This document shows, piece after piece, positions 47,530 through 59,000 of a stretch of DNA of 64,000 bases. The DNA is from a virus. Each line of letters begins with the position of its first letter. The first letter of the stretch is position 1. The stretch is from IMG/VR virus record IMGVR_UViG_3300045135_002242, positions 1 through 64,000 of that record; one strand, 5' to 3'. A program made the translations under genes and the position numbers. The notes below the pieces were generated by a model. It saw only the letters and a program-made list of their open reading frames with translations. It was not told the DNA's origin and did not search any database.

Positions 47530-47702
47530 CGACTATCCCGTAAGCCAATAAAGGGAGTACACTACAAGCAAACGGTAGTGGAAATAGTGAGAATCCTTAT
47601 AGGATTTTGATATAGTCTAGACTGCATAGAAATATGCAGAAGTTCATGGAAGCTTTCCCCTGAGAACTGGCGTAGAGGTTGCGTTCTACGTTGAATATAC
47701 CG

Positions 47703-47903
47703 AAAGGTCATGAAATGAAAGCGCGCCAAAAATTTACTGATGACCATCTTAACGAGGCCTTTAAAACTTACTATACAGGATTTCTGACAGAAGAAGAAAT
47801 GGATAAAGTAATTGAAGGCACAGACCTATGGATGGGCACTGATGAGGTGGTAGAGCGCTGGAATAATCGCACTAGCTACACTAAAGGAGAAACTAATGAC
47901 TGA
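47703..47903 (+). CDS. clpP: ClpP-like protease, exon 2
   Basis: 66 residues after the intron: KGHEMKARQKFTDDHLNEAF, then TDLWMGTDEVVERW, where the Asp of the catalytic triad is expected in the D-x-W-M-x-x-x-E-A-like stretch. The end KGETND overlaps the next gene by 8 nt. Confidence 0.83.
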   Translation, partial: KGHEMKARQKFTDDHLNEAFKTYYTGFLTEEEMDKVIEGTDLWMGTDEVVERWNNRTSYTKGETND

Positions 47904-48117
47904 TCCCAATTCTTTTGAGGATATGATGTCCTCTTTTACAAATGTTTTACAGCCTGGGGGCGCTTCGCTCCCTCGCTGCTCTGAAGGCAAACAACTAAGT
48001 ATTGATGAAGAGGTAAGAAAAGTAACCCTTGGCCTTTTAAAAGAAGAAGTGCTTTCTGACGCTCAAGTAAAACTACTAAGCACTTGTTTAAACTACATTA
48101 CCGCTATTAGGTACTAA
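47896..48117 (+). CDS. small hypothetical protein (73 aa)
   Basis: Starts inside the clpP 3' end, with AAAGGAG upstream. The middle has GGASLPRCSEGKQL and the C-terminal half is helical (LGLLKEEVLSDAQVKLLS). Not recognised. Confidence 0.6.
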   Translation: MTDPNSFEDMMSSFTNVLQPGGASLPRCSEGKQLSIDEEVRKVTLGLLKEEVLSDAQVKLLSTCLNYITAIRY

Positions 48118-48118
48118 T

Positions 48119-48463
48119 ATGGACCCAATTAAAGGAATTATCCAGTTTAATAAGGATCGTAATCTTACCAAGTTTGACCCTGTTGCAGAGTATGCTATGC
48201 TGGAAGAGGAGCTCTTAGAGTTCTATGCAGCGTACTCTGCACAAGATACCTATGAAATGGTAGATGCCCTCTGTGACCTCATTGTGATCGCTACAGGGGG
48301 CATCCATAAACTAGGGTATGATCCTACAGAAGCTCTGTCTGAAACAGTAAAAGAGATTACTAGCAGGCAAGGCAGCTTAAACCCCGACACAGGTAAGTGG
48401 GAGAAAGATCGTAATCAAGATCCCAAAACTCTGTATAAAGCCCATTATTGTCCTTTGAGGTAG
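48119..48463 (+). CDS. MazG-like nucleotide pyrophosphohydrolase
   Basis: 114 aa. The all-alpha NTP pyrophosphohydrolase pattern is visible: YAMLEEELLEFYAAY (Glu-Glu-x-x-Glu), then YEMVDALCDLIVIATGGIHK (Glu-x-x-x-Asp region). It resembles phage MazG-like proteins that hydrolyse non-canonical or excess NTPs. It stands with RNR and ThyX in nucleotide metabolism. Confidence 0.83.
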   Translation: MDPIKGIIQFNKDRNLTKFDPVAEYAMLEEELLEFYAAYSAQDTYEMVDALCDLIVIATGGIHKLGYDPTEALSETVKEITSRQGSLNPDTGKWEKDRNQDPKTLYKAHYCPLR

Positions 48464-48465
48464 TT

Positions 48466-48744
48466 ATGGAATTTTTGGTATTAGGCCTTGTAGTAGCTGT
48501 AAACTTTATTATTATAAAGATGAAGTTAGACCGTAAACGTTGGGAAGATGCTGTTTTTGATCTTCTTACTATGCTTACGGTTATGGCTCTTTTTAGCGGG
48601 TCATATGCGGGCCTTATTGTCGGATCCGTAGCGTCACTATTTATTAGTCTTTACTTTTTTGCGAGCCCCCCTAAGTTTTTTAGCGGTAAAGAGGGGCTCT
48701 TACATACCTTTATTAAACGAGCTAAAAGGTCTGATAAGCTATGA
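48466..48744 (+). CDS. small membrane protein (92 aa), two or three spans
   Basis: The start at ATG 48466 follows GAGGTAG. Hydrophobic spans at about 1-20 (MEFLVLGLVVAVNFIIIKMK) and 35-65 (LLTMLTVMALFSGSYAGLIV onward). Inner membrane protein of unknown role. It overlaps the next gene in ATGA. Confidence 0.7.
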   Translation: MEFLVLGLVVAVNFIIIKMKLDRKRWEDAVFDLLTMLTVMALFSGSYAGLIVGSVASLFISLYFFASPPKFFSGKEGLLHTFIKRAKRSDKL

Positions 48745-48911
48745 TTGCTAACTTACTTCAATCTATTGGTATAGTATTTACATTATTAATTATTGCATTT
48801 GTTGTAGTGATTTCTATGTATTTATCTTACATCATAGGAGTAAGCATAGTAATTATAGCTTTAATATTTATTACTTATCATATTACCTCTGCACTTAAAA
48901 AGAATAAGTAG
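48741..48911 (+). CDS. small membrane protein (56 aa), two spans
   Basis: The ATG overlaps the upstream stop. Two hydrophobic stretches (IGIVFTLLIIAFVVVISMYL and GVSIVIIALIFITYHI) and a Lys tail, a holin-like layout. Its last 17 nt overlap the 3' end of the convergent virion gene at 48895. A holin role is only a possibility. Confidence 0.62.
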   Translation: MIANLLQSIGIVFTLLIIAFVVVISMYLSYIIGVSIVIIALIFITYHITSALKKNK

Positions 48912-51900
48912 ACTCTTTTAGCAGCGCTGGTGTAATAAAGTTCATAAAGTTTTCTGCTGGGCTGTATATTGGAAATACATTTCCTGGCCCCAGAGAATCT
49001 CCATACCAGTCTTTTACTAGGAAAGATTGTTCATGGATACTAGGAAAACCTCCCAAGAAGCCAAACGCAGCAGCGCCAAAAGCGGCTTTGAGGGGGGCCC
49101 TACTACCGCTCTTTATAATAATTCTTTGAATACGCTTAACATATTTTGTGAACATCAAAATACCTACCCGGTTTAGGTACTCTTCTATTCTGCTGGACGG
49201 CTTTGCATAGTTAATAAAATCCTCAACTAGTTCGTACTCTCGTTGTGTTTTAGCCTCCTCAAGAAACTGCTTTCGCTCTGTTCCGGTTAGGCGTTGTTTA
49301 GGCTTATAGTCTTTGCGTTGTTTTTCCAACCACCAAGCCGGTAGCATACGGTGACCATCAGCCTGTTTCTGAGTAATTTTTTTCTCTAATTGATTTTGCA
49401 CATCCCTTGCCATTAAATCATTAGTTTCTAGAAACTCATTTGCAACTCTATAAAACATGGTACGTCTGGTAATAAACAAAATGTCTAAACCATCACGTAC
49501 AAGCTCAGGAGCTTTTTGCAGCTGCTCATCAATAGCACTGGTAATACGGTTAGTATCACGAGCACCCTCATTAGTAACGTCTTCTACGTTTTGGTCAAGA
49601 CCCAGTTGAACTAGTTCGTCAATGGGGCTATCTTTCATTCTACGTTTCGTAGCGCCCAGCTCCCCCTGGACCTTAACTAATTCCTGCTCTACCGCGCTTC
49701 TACGCTGGGCCGATAGTACGTCTCTACGCTTAGCCGCATTCAATTCCCTTTCTCTATTTTCCAGTTCCTGTACTCTTTTAACATCTTTGTCATAAGCCTT
49801 AATGTTACGGTAACTTTCTACGTACATTTTTATAACTGTGATTGGGTCATACCCTCTCATTGCGGCGTACACAAGATTAGCAAAAATATTACTTAACAAG
49901 ATAGTTGGCATTTTCAAAAGAATGTTAGTTTTAACAATCTTAATCATTTCCACCCACATCATTTCTGCAAATTTGATAACTTTCATCAATACAGGTGGAG
50001 TGATTTTTGCCAAGCCAGGGAAATTTGCAATACTGATATGGCTGTAGCCAAAGAATAAGTGGTGCAAGTCTGCTCTTACAGCTAAAGTCTCATCTGCCCT
50101 ATTTTGAATAAACTGTTGAAACTCTCTTGGCAGCATGTAGTACAGTTTACGCATTTCTGGGTCAGGAGCTTTAGGCCCAATAATTGTGTAATCAGTTATC
50201 CCATCCTTACCTTTCGATCCTGCATTCCAGTTTTCGTACATATCTTTTTTTAAGATATCTAGTGCTCTGTTGTTGTGCTGAGCACTCATATCCTTATCAA
50301 GGAGTGTACCAAAAGATCTAGCCATTACTTCAGATATTCTAGTATCTTGTTTTAACAACTCTTTTTTGGTAGCTTTATCCATCATGTAACGGTAATCTAC
50401 TACTTTCCCGTCTTCATTAATGACAGGCACAACACCAAATACTGTGTCAGTAAAATCGTATTCACCTTCTTCCATTTTCTTTGCACGAGCCGTAGCTTCT
50501 CTTTGGATATTAGCGATATCTCTTTTAGCTCTTTCCTGAATAATTCTACTACCAATATTTCCTGCGTCTTTGTAAGACAAATCAGTAACAGTCGTACCTT
50601 TAGATTTAATCTGGTTCAGACGTACACCGCCACGTAAACGATCTGGTCTACTAGCTGTGTCAGTAACGTACAGCGCCATAGGTTTGTTTCTTGAGTCACC
50701 TGCCCTAGGAGCTAGCTTAGCCCTAAACACAAAGCCTTGAGCTTCCATAACTGCTCTCTCTTCAAGAGGAGCTACTTCCATCATAATACTGTCATCAAAG
50801 ACTTCACGAGTATAGCCTTTTATCTTGTTAGTCTTTTTACCCTTAAATACAGTCTCGTCAGAGTTTTTCTTAAACCCTTCTACTACATCAGCAACATGCT
50901 GAACACCTTTCCAATCCTTTTCCATAAGATCAGCAACCATCATACGCTGGTCTTTGTCAGTATTCTTAAGTGCAACTAATGTCGCTAGTTCGTCAATAGC
51001 TTTAACAACGTCAGCATTAGGTTTTTTACGATGAGAGCTGTGGATACCACGTGCAATATTAAACGCATTAAGGTTTTGCTCTGGCGTACCTCTATGAGTA
51101 GCCATGTAAATACCTAAGCCTACTGCCTGGTTAGAGTGCCAGTTATAGTGTTCACCATCAATGTCTTTGAGAGCGCGTTTAGTGTCTTTAATAAAACGAT
51201 CCAACGTCTCATCATCAACTAGGAGCTTACGTAGCGTAGCGTTATCATAGATAGTCTTACGAATATCCATATATTTTGCTACTGAATCTTTACCAAACAA
51301 AGCCGCTAAGTCTGTATCTGCAATTACTGCAGTCAGAGCTTCTTCATCTAGTTTAGTAACTTCTGTAGTTTCACCAAACTCGCTAAGAGTATTCTTACGA
51401 ACTAGGTCAATCTGGTTGTTACGCAGTTTATCAATGTAACCTGACTGCAGTGCCAAGAACTCAACTACTTTTTGTGTGCTGTCTGTAGCAAACATACCAC
51501 CAATAATTTCACGCAACGCACTATCAGGTTTCATACCCCACGCAGTAGCAACCCCACCCATAGCTCTAGTGTATGCTGGGTTAACAATAGACAACCCAAT
51601 AAACTTAGCCACCCATGTAACTTTACCGTATAAAGTATCTGGAATAGGTTCTAGCTGTTTACTTACAGCATCGCCTAAAATCTTATTTTTACCTTTATCT
51701 AAAGCTCTAGCAGCCTTATCCTCTAGGCCGTTAACTACGTCAAATACAGCTGTTAAGAAGTTACCTTTTTCTGACAGGTCACGATTAGCTTTAGTATTAA
51801 TTTCTCCTAACCTGAAAGCTAGGTTGACTAAAGCGTCATGTACATTGTCGTGTTTTTGTTTTAGCGTAAAACCTTTTAGAATCTCTAATACTGTGCTAAA

Positions 51901-53067
51901 GAAATCGTTAATTCTTTCTAGTATACGACGGGTATCTTTGCCTTCTTTAATCTTTACGTATTTAAGAGCATTAGCTACTTCTGGTACTGCTAGTGCTTTA
52001 GCAATAAACTCGTAGTCTGCGTTTTTACCTGTAAAAATGTAGTTATATAACCACTTTGCCTGGGCTTCTTCAGCTACCTTATCGATAGACTCCTTAGGCA
52101 TAAAATTTTTCCAAGTAACTTGTTTACGCGCAGTCTCAATAAAATTTGATAATTGGCGTTTAAGTTTAATGGCTTCAGGTACGTTAGAATGCATAGCGGA
52201 CGCAGTCATGGAGTGAATAACTTCTTCCATGTATATAGATGCTTCTGACTGTTGGTTGCCTTTAGCACGGGGGGCGCTGTTAACAGCCATATCAATACGT
52301 CTAGCTCTAGCAACACCTTCAGAACGATCTGCATCCTCCTTAACGTATAGCTCTAGAGAGCTAAAGAACTCTGGGGACATACGGTCAATTAGGTCTAAGT
52401 AAACGTCTAGCTCTTCTTGGCTAGCTTTCTTACCACCTAGCAAGTGCAGTTTCTTAAGCATATTCTTCATATGCTCTTGGCTGCCGTGTATGTAGTCTTT
52501 ATTACGGTATTCTTCTTTCAGCTTCAGCTTTGTGTCACTACTGCCAAACACCACTTCAAGCTGTTTTGCCTGCTCTTGGTTATAGTTGTAATTATCTAGA
52601 AACTTACGCAACCCTGGTATATTAATGTAGGAACCAGGCTTTTTACCCTCAAGGCTTTTGCCATCTGAAGATAAAAGAAAAGTATAAGCTTCAGGTAACC
52701 CATCCCGTAAAAACTCAATACGAATACTGCCGTTGGCAACAAGTTTTGCGCCAAGTAAGGTGCCTTCTTTTACTTTTTTAGACGTACCATAAGTAAACTT
52801 AAAGGTAGCGCCAAATACTTCTCTAAAAGTACTTTCTAGCAACTCTTGTTTAGCAGTATTCTGTTTTTTTACAGCCCCTTGGGCCTCAATATAAGAAATG
52901 TTATTCTCTTCGGTAGCTTTCTTGAAAGCGTACAATTCCTCTAGAACTTCTTGAGCCTCAACTGTCTCAATCTCAGCTAAAGTTTTATCTTTAAGAATTT
53001 CTTCGTAGTGTTTGATAAAGTCTTCAACAAGGTTACCAAACATATTTAAACTAGTACAAGAAGACAT
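48895..53067 (-). CDS. separate C-terminal domain of the virion RNA polymerase (1390 aa)
   Basis: 1390 aa, following the vRNAP gene by a TAATG overlap. The C-terminal domain of N4 vRNAP, needed for injection, is about 1397 aa, so length and position match a separated C-terminal domain. AAAGG lies about 6 nt upstream of the ATG, so it has its own ribosome binding site. No RNA polymerase motifs. A hydrophobic helical region is near 1035-1072 (LLKMPTILLSNIFANLVYAA) and a coiled coil near 1090-1140. The C-terminus carries FGAAAFGFLGGFPS. Likely packaged in the virion and injected with the polymerase; inferred. Confidence 0.75.
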   Translation of the reverse strand: MSSCTSLNMFGNLVEDFIKHYEEILKDKTLAEIETVEAQEVLEELYAFKKATEENNISYIEAQGAVKKQNTAKQELLESTFREVFGATFKFTYGTSKKVKEGTLLGAKLVANGSIRIEFLRDGLPEAYTFLLSSDGKSLEGKKPGSYINIPGLRKFLDNYNYNQEQAKQLEVVFGSSDTKLKLKEEYRNKDYIHGSQEHMKNMLKKLHLLGGKKASQEELDVYLDLIDRMSPEFFSSLELYVKEDADRSEGVARARRIDMAVNSAPRAKGNQQSEASIYMEEVIHSMTASAMHSNVPEAIKLKRQLSNFIETARKQVTWKNFMPKESIDKVAEEAQAKWLYNYIFTGKNADYEFIAKALAVPEVANALKYVKIKEGKDTRRILERINDFFSTVLEILKGFTLKQKHDNVHDALVNLAFRLGEINTKANRDLSEKGNFLTAVFDVVNGLEDKAARALDKGKNKILGDAVSKQLEPIPDTLYGKVTWVAKFIGLSIVNPAYTRAMGGVATAWGMKPDSALREIIGGMFATDSTQKVVEFLALQSGYIDKLRNNQIDLVRKNTLSEFGETTEVTKLDEEALTAVIADTDLAALFGKDSVAKYMDIRKTIYDNATLRKLLVDDETLDRFIKDTKRALKDIDGEHYNWHSNQAVGLGIYMATHRGTPEQNLNAFNIARGIHSSHRKKPNADVVKAIDELATLVALKNTDKDQRMMVADLMEKDWKGVQHVADVVEGFKKNSDETVFKGKKTNKIKGYTREVFDDSIMMEVAPLEERAVMEAQGFVFRAKLAPRAGDSRNKPMALYVTDTASRPDRLRGGVRLNQIKSKGTTVTDLSYKDAGNIGSRIIQERAKRDIANIQREATARAKKMEEGEYDFTDTVFGVVPVINEDGKVVDYRYMMDKATKKELLKQDTRISEVMARSFGTLLDKDMSAQHNNRALDILKKDMYENWNAGSKGKDGITDYTIIGPKAPDPEMRKLYYMLPREFQQFIQNRADETLAVRADLHHLFFGYSHISIANFPGLAKITPPVLMKVIKFAEMMWVEMIKIVKTNILLKMPTILLSNIFANLVYAAMRGYDPITVIKMYVESYRNIKAYDKDVKRVQELENRERELNAAKRRDVLSAQRRSAVEQELVKVQGELGATKRRMKDSPIDELVQLGLDQNVEDVTNEGARDTNRITSAIDEQLQKAPELVRDGLDILFITRRTMFYRVANEFLETNDLMARDVQNQLEKKITQKQADGHRMLPAWWLEKQRKDYKPKQRLTGTERKQFLEEAKTQREYELVEDFINYAKPSSRIEEYLNRVGILMFTKYVKRIQRIIIKSGSRAPLKAAFGAAAFGFLGGFPSIHEQSFLVKDWYGDSLGPGNVFPIYSPAENFMNFITPALLKESTYSF

Positions 53068-56000
53068 TATTTACCTTTACATAAATTCTGAGTAAGATCT
53101 GTTAACTGAGGGTAAGTTACGCCGCTAACTTCCATTTCCTTATCAATATTATACCCTTTAGGTTCTAGTTTCTCAACTGGTTTGTGGTTAATCGTGCCAG
53201 CTTCAACCGAGTAAACGCCTTCTGCTGTGCCTGCCATATGCATGATTTTAGCGCCCTTATTAAGGTCACCGTAAAGCTCTTCACGTTTAGAAGCTACTTC
53301 ATTAGCCAGCACAGCAAAGCTATTATAGTTACCAATTACAAAGTTCTTAAGAGAAACTTTAATAGGCTTACCCTCTTCATTTTTATCATCAATTAAAATC
53401 TTACTATATTTGCTTTCACCTGTCGGGATCATATCAGCAAATCTACCGAGGGATTTACCAATTTCATAAATAAAACTATAGTTATTGTTAACCTCTAGTA
53501 CTTGCTTATTATACTCTTTTTGCGCTTCTGCCATATGTACTAATGGAGGCATAATCGCATCATGAATTAAAGTAATACCTCGAATATTTGCTTGGGCCAA
53601 CCCATTAATAGTTTGTGCCATAATAGCGCCATCAATATAGTGAATAGGTACTACAGAGCCTGCTGCTACTGCTGCAGTCATCTGTTTAATCATATGACTA
53701 ACACGAATATCTTTCTGCCCAAGCTTTTCCTGGAGAGCTTTAGAGAGGTTTGCACGAACGGGTTTACGACCGCCGTAAGAACCGTATGGAGAACTGGTTT
53801 GTACCGCATACACGCCTATGCCATCCCCTTCCATAAACTCTTGTTCCATGTTACTTAGTGGACCTTTAATCATTGGCCACTGCTGCTTCAGGTCTTCGTA
53901 AATCTTGTTTTCCATATCAATGGTGACAGGACCTTTCTTACGAGCTTCTTTCAGCTTCTCTTCAAAGGATACTGAAAACATTTCAAACATAGCACGGAAC
54001 GCAGAGTTTACTTTGTCTTGGGCATTTACAAAGGGCCCAAATTGCTCCATCAAAATCTTTTCAACTTTAGCGCCGTATGACCCTTCAATCATCTGAGACA
54101 AATATCTATCCATAGAGTACTTAGCCCCAGGCACTCTTATCTGGTGCATAGGTTTATTACGAATAGTATCCTGCAACTCTTCCAAACTCATTTTGTCATT
54201 AGCGTAAACTTTCATCAAGTTTAGGATAGGCTGGTCTTTTTCTTTAGTACTCTTCAAATCAACTTTAGCCATCTCTTTAGCTAAGCCTGTCATCATGTCA
54301 CCAGTAAGAAGATTCTTACGAATAGACTTGATAGACGCAGAATAATTAAATGTCATAAATGGGTATTTGAACAAGTTACGCAACGCTTTATCGACATTAC
54401 CTGCAGTGTCTACTTTAGGTAACGCACCCAGCAAAGCTTCCCATAAGTTTTTATTATAAGGACTATCATTAATGATATTACCTTTTTGTTCTTTGGTTTC
54501 AGCTAATAAGTCTGCAAAAGATTCATCAATATTATCAGAAAACTTAACGTCTTTAGCTAGGGTTTGGTAACTATCTCGCACATTACCTGAGTCAAGAATA
54601 TCATTCATACTCTTATCCGTGACAGCTTTTAAAACTTCATCAATATCAAACACCACACCAACTTTCTGCAGCCATTTTTCCCTGTCTGCAATAATCGGCA
54701 TTTGCATATTCTTCAAACCAAAACCACTAGTTACTGCGTCAAATTCAGCAGTAATAGCGCTAGTAACTTTACCTTTAAGAGAACCTTCTACAAACTTAAA
54801 CGCCTGAAGTGCATGGCCTAGGTGCTCAATCTCAATACCTAGGGGCTTAAACTTCCCAGTTTTTAGTAGTGCTCGCCTAGCCGCTTTAATCCTGGCAGGA
54901 GTCTTAAGACGAGTAAGGATTTTCTCCGCAAACTTGTTAATTTTTGCTGTGTCTTTTTTGTCAGTAGCAAAACCAAAAGCTTGCGCTAATGCAAAATTAA
55001 CTTCCTTAGTGACATCTTTTCTGCCAACTTTAAACTTATTACCTTTACGAATATACGTAGCAATATGGGATGCAGGTTGTACTGCAAAACGATGTAGGTG
55101 CTTATCGGTCTGTGGATTGATAGTGTTGCTATCTACAAAGAAACGACCGTTTTTAGAGAAAAAGTAGTTAAACCACATAGATATAGAGCTGCCCTTAGAC
55201 TTAGTCAGCCATTCCATCTCTTCAAATGACTTTTCAATGCCTCGGTTGATAGACTCTTGCACTTCTTTTTCCTCAAAAGAAAGTTCTTCGTATTCCGAGC
55301 TACCAATCTCTATGTACCCTAGACGTATCTTAATCAACTCTTTATTGTCAATCATTTCACGCATTAAATCTAAATCTGCAGTCCACTCAGTATCCATCGC
55401 TTCTTTGATAGCGTCTTGAGAAGGGCCTGGAATATTAAGACCTAGGCGCTCTTTACGAATCTTAGCAACCGCTTTGTTTTTAACCTTATCTTTTGGAGGA
55501 TGAAAACTAGGTTCTTTACGATTAACATCGATGTCAGGAATTACTTCCGCAATTTCTTTAGCGGCTGCAGCAATTTTAGTAAGACGTTGTTCAGTTTTTT
55601 CCTTAGCTTGAATAAAGATAACTTTGGCACCAGCGCCTCTATCTAAACCTTTACCCGTTTTTTTGAGCACTGTCTTTGCAAACTCTGCAGCGGTTAACGA
55701 GTTATCAAGTTCAAGCAATCCATCAGCTACGCCCATAAGCAGCGCAGTCTGGCCAAGATCCGCAACTAATGCATCATAGGATTGGGCATCAGATTCACTA
55801 TCTGATTTACGTGCCAAGCCCAACATGCTAGCAACGTCTTTACCAATGCTATTGGCAATAGTTTTATATAACAGCCCTTTATCACTAAGCATTTCTACTG
55901 CTTCACGACTAATCTGAGTTTCATCAATACCAAGAATCTCAGCAAGATCCGCTTTAGTTTTCTTGCCTTTTTTGAGTAGATAGCCACTGTTTTTGATAAA

Positions 56001-59000
56001 GTTGTTAAGCCCAAGTTGAGCCGCAATAGCAACGTTTTCGTTAACCTTCATGTCTTGGTCAAAAATCAAACTGGACGCTGGGCTATTTGTAAATGACAAA
56101 ATACTATTTTTAGTACCGTTAAAATCTAGGTTTGGCTTATCAATAGCAGCCTCAAGAAGCTTAACTGCCTGATTAACCATACTGTTAAACTTTACCCCTT
56201 GTTTGCCAGCAATACGCATCTCTTTAGCAGGTAAGGTATTAAATGGTGTAGCCTTATTTACTGTTACATAGTTATTAGGATCAAGATCAAGTACTTGGTA
56301 GGATACTTTTACGTTACCATTTTCGTCTTTTGGTAAGTTATAAAGGTTAGTTGTAGGCCTAACAAAATCACCGGTCTTTTCATTAAAATAGGTGTAAGCT
56401 TTCTTTTTATCTTTACCAATAGCATTATACAGCATATCTTTAGCAATCTGCATAGGCTTGATTCCCAAGGCTTTAGCTGTTTCTTTTAACCATTGATTAA
56501 AGTCTAGTTCACCACGCTTAGCCTCTTCCTGAGCGCTTTTCCAATCAACTAGGAAATCTTCCCCGTCCATCAATTCTTTAATCTTAGTTTCTACTTGCTT
56601 AGTGCCTTCAATTGCCGCAGCCATGGTTATTTTACCGGCTTTAGCTCTTTCTATTACACTACCCATTGCTTCGCTAAGATCTAAGGATTCTAGCCCATGT
56701 TCTAAAGCAACTTCCAGCAGCTCTTCGTAAACCTCATTAGACTGTTTTGCAGTTTGTGATTTATAGTAATCCCGCATTGCACTAACACCTTTAGGGAATA
56801 AGGCTTTAGCTTCTTCAACAGTCTTATTATATCTATCTGCCTGAGCCTCAGTAACTTCCCCTGCTTCTAGCGCAGATACTATTGTGTCACTACTAATAGA
56901 GGCTTCTAACTCCATAGCTTTAAGCACACGACGACGTAAACGTACCTTTGCTATTTCAGCTTTCTTAGCTTTAGCTTGTTTGCTTCGAATAGGTTCGGCT
57001 TTTGCTTTAGGTAAGTACTTAGTGACACCATCTTCTTTAACTTTCTTAAAGTGGTAGTTAGAAAGTAAACGGTGTAAGTAATTATTTTTACGAGAACCTG
57101 CATCAACAACAATAGTAGCACCGGCTTTGTAGGCTTTTTCAAGTTCTTTACGAACCTTGGAATCTTTACTAAAAGATTTAGCGTTAGTATTAATAACTAC
57201 CACATCATTTTCAGTATACTCACCCGTATTAATCTTAGAGCCATTATCCTGAGCATAGTCACCTTTACTGCCCCACTGAGGACTTGGTGATTCTCCTATA
57301 ATAGCCTTTGTAACACCAACTTTTTCGTAGAATTTGCGGTCTGCGTCACGACTATTTTGTTTGCTTGGGTTAGGACGTACAGTAATACCTGCAAGAGAAC
57401 TAGGGTTATCTTTTCCTAAAATTGCGTCTACTTGTTTACCATAGAGCTCTTTGGTACGTGTCAGGTAGTCAATGTTATCTTGAATAGTATCGCTTAACGC
57501 TTGAGAAGACGGATGTACACTATACACACCATCATTAACAGATACAGATACAAAGTTGTCTTTATAACCAGGAATACGGTAAGTTTTTTTAGGTTTGACA
57601 AAAATAGTTTTACCAGCAGCGGTCTGCTCATTGTAGTTATTTACATCCGCTTTTACCTGATTTAGTACAGAATCGTAGGCTTCTTTACGAGTTTCCTGAG
57701 AAACTAAGAAACGATCCACCTTGTCCACTAACCTAGCGACTGCTTTACGGCTAGGGTTAGGGGTGTTAACAAGAGTGCGGAGCTGATTGCGATAAGAGCT
57801 AGCGCTACGCTCACCAGTGCCCAAGGCCTCTTCGTGTACTGTGTAGGCATCTTTACCTTTAATACGTGCTTTACGGATTGTCTCAAAACGTAGCGCAGGA
57901 ACTTCATTAGCTTCCATGTAGGCTTTAACAGCCTTTTCTTCCTCAGCAGTAATATCTAGTTGCCCGTCTTTAACATCCATAGTGTTAACAAACTCAGTAA
58001 CTACGTCTTCAGGAGTAAAGCCTGACCCAAGAGTAGGTTGGTCTTCATCAGTTAAAAAGTTACGGAAAATTTCACGTTTAGATTTACGGAGCAGCTTAAG
58101 AGCTTCTTCGTCAGTATCTTTAGCATTCTCCTGTCCCCTACGAGACTCGAGAACTGCTTCTGCTTTTTCGATTTCATCGTAAGCAGCGCGATATCCTGTA
58201 GAATCTTTTTTCAGCTCTTCAACTAGGTTAGGTGTCGGTACTACGGATTCATCCGCATCTGCAAACATGGTAGCTGCAGCTTCTGTATCACTAAACATAG
58301 AACTGTATTTAGCAACAGTTTTGTCCGCAAAAGTATCAGCAGCTTCACGTCTAGCTGTAATCTCTTCCTCAGATGGCTCTTCTTCAGCTACCTGAGTGTC
58401 ATATACAGAAGGTTCTGGTGCAGTAGCAGATTCAGACTTTTTAATTTTTTCCCCAAGTGCTCCGCCTGCTTTGCTAATCCCACCCACAACTTCTGCTGTA
58501 GCAGGTAGTACTGCACCAATAGCCTCAAACTGTGGGGCACCTCCGGCACCTGCTAGCGCTGCTATACCAGCTTCTGTAGTATTACGCTCGTCCTGCAAAA
58601 AAGCCGTAAATTCTTCCACATCGCTAAACTTCTCTGACCCGTACCTAGAGTTGAACAACTCCATCATAGTTTGCGAGTATTCTTGTGCTGCCTCTTTACC
58701 CATATTTATTGCCGTAGCAGCACTACCTGCAGCCATTGCTTTAGCTACTTGAGCGAACTCACGGTTGGTCATTGCTTTTACTGCAGGAATTGCAGATGCA
58801 ATCATCCCAGGATTTTTAATAATACTAAAATCAACCAGTTTATCTAGGTTCTGGTTTACCATTTGAACAGCAAAACGCCCAGCAAACCACTTAGCCTTCT
58901 CAGCACCCTCTAGCTCTACACCATTGTTGTTTTTAACAAATTCATTATATTGACTATTCACCTGCCCCATAGCAGAAACCATAAAACCAGACTGTGCGGT

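Larger units (their letters stand above)
46860..47702 (+). mobile_element. group I intron in clpP
   Basis: 843 nt. Core elements: CAATCCCGT before the ORF, AACGACTATCCCG (R) after the HNH ORF, and GATATAGTCTAGAC (S). It ends in GAATATACCG, related to the ends of the other two introns. The endonuclease gene lies upstream of R, a different place from introns 1 and 2, so it was captured independently. Boundaries from frame restoration. Confidence 0.87.

Noticed and set aside
51476-52015. 179-codon open frame on the + strand
   Set aside because: Antisense to the vRNAP C-terminal domain gene, with no ribosome binding site and an improbable composition.
53067-53070. Frameshift error as the reason for the split vRNAP
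   Set aside because: Not excluded, but the second gene has its own AAAGG box, a TAATG overlap and starts at the expected domain border, which favours a real split.
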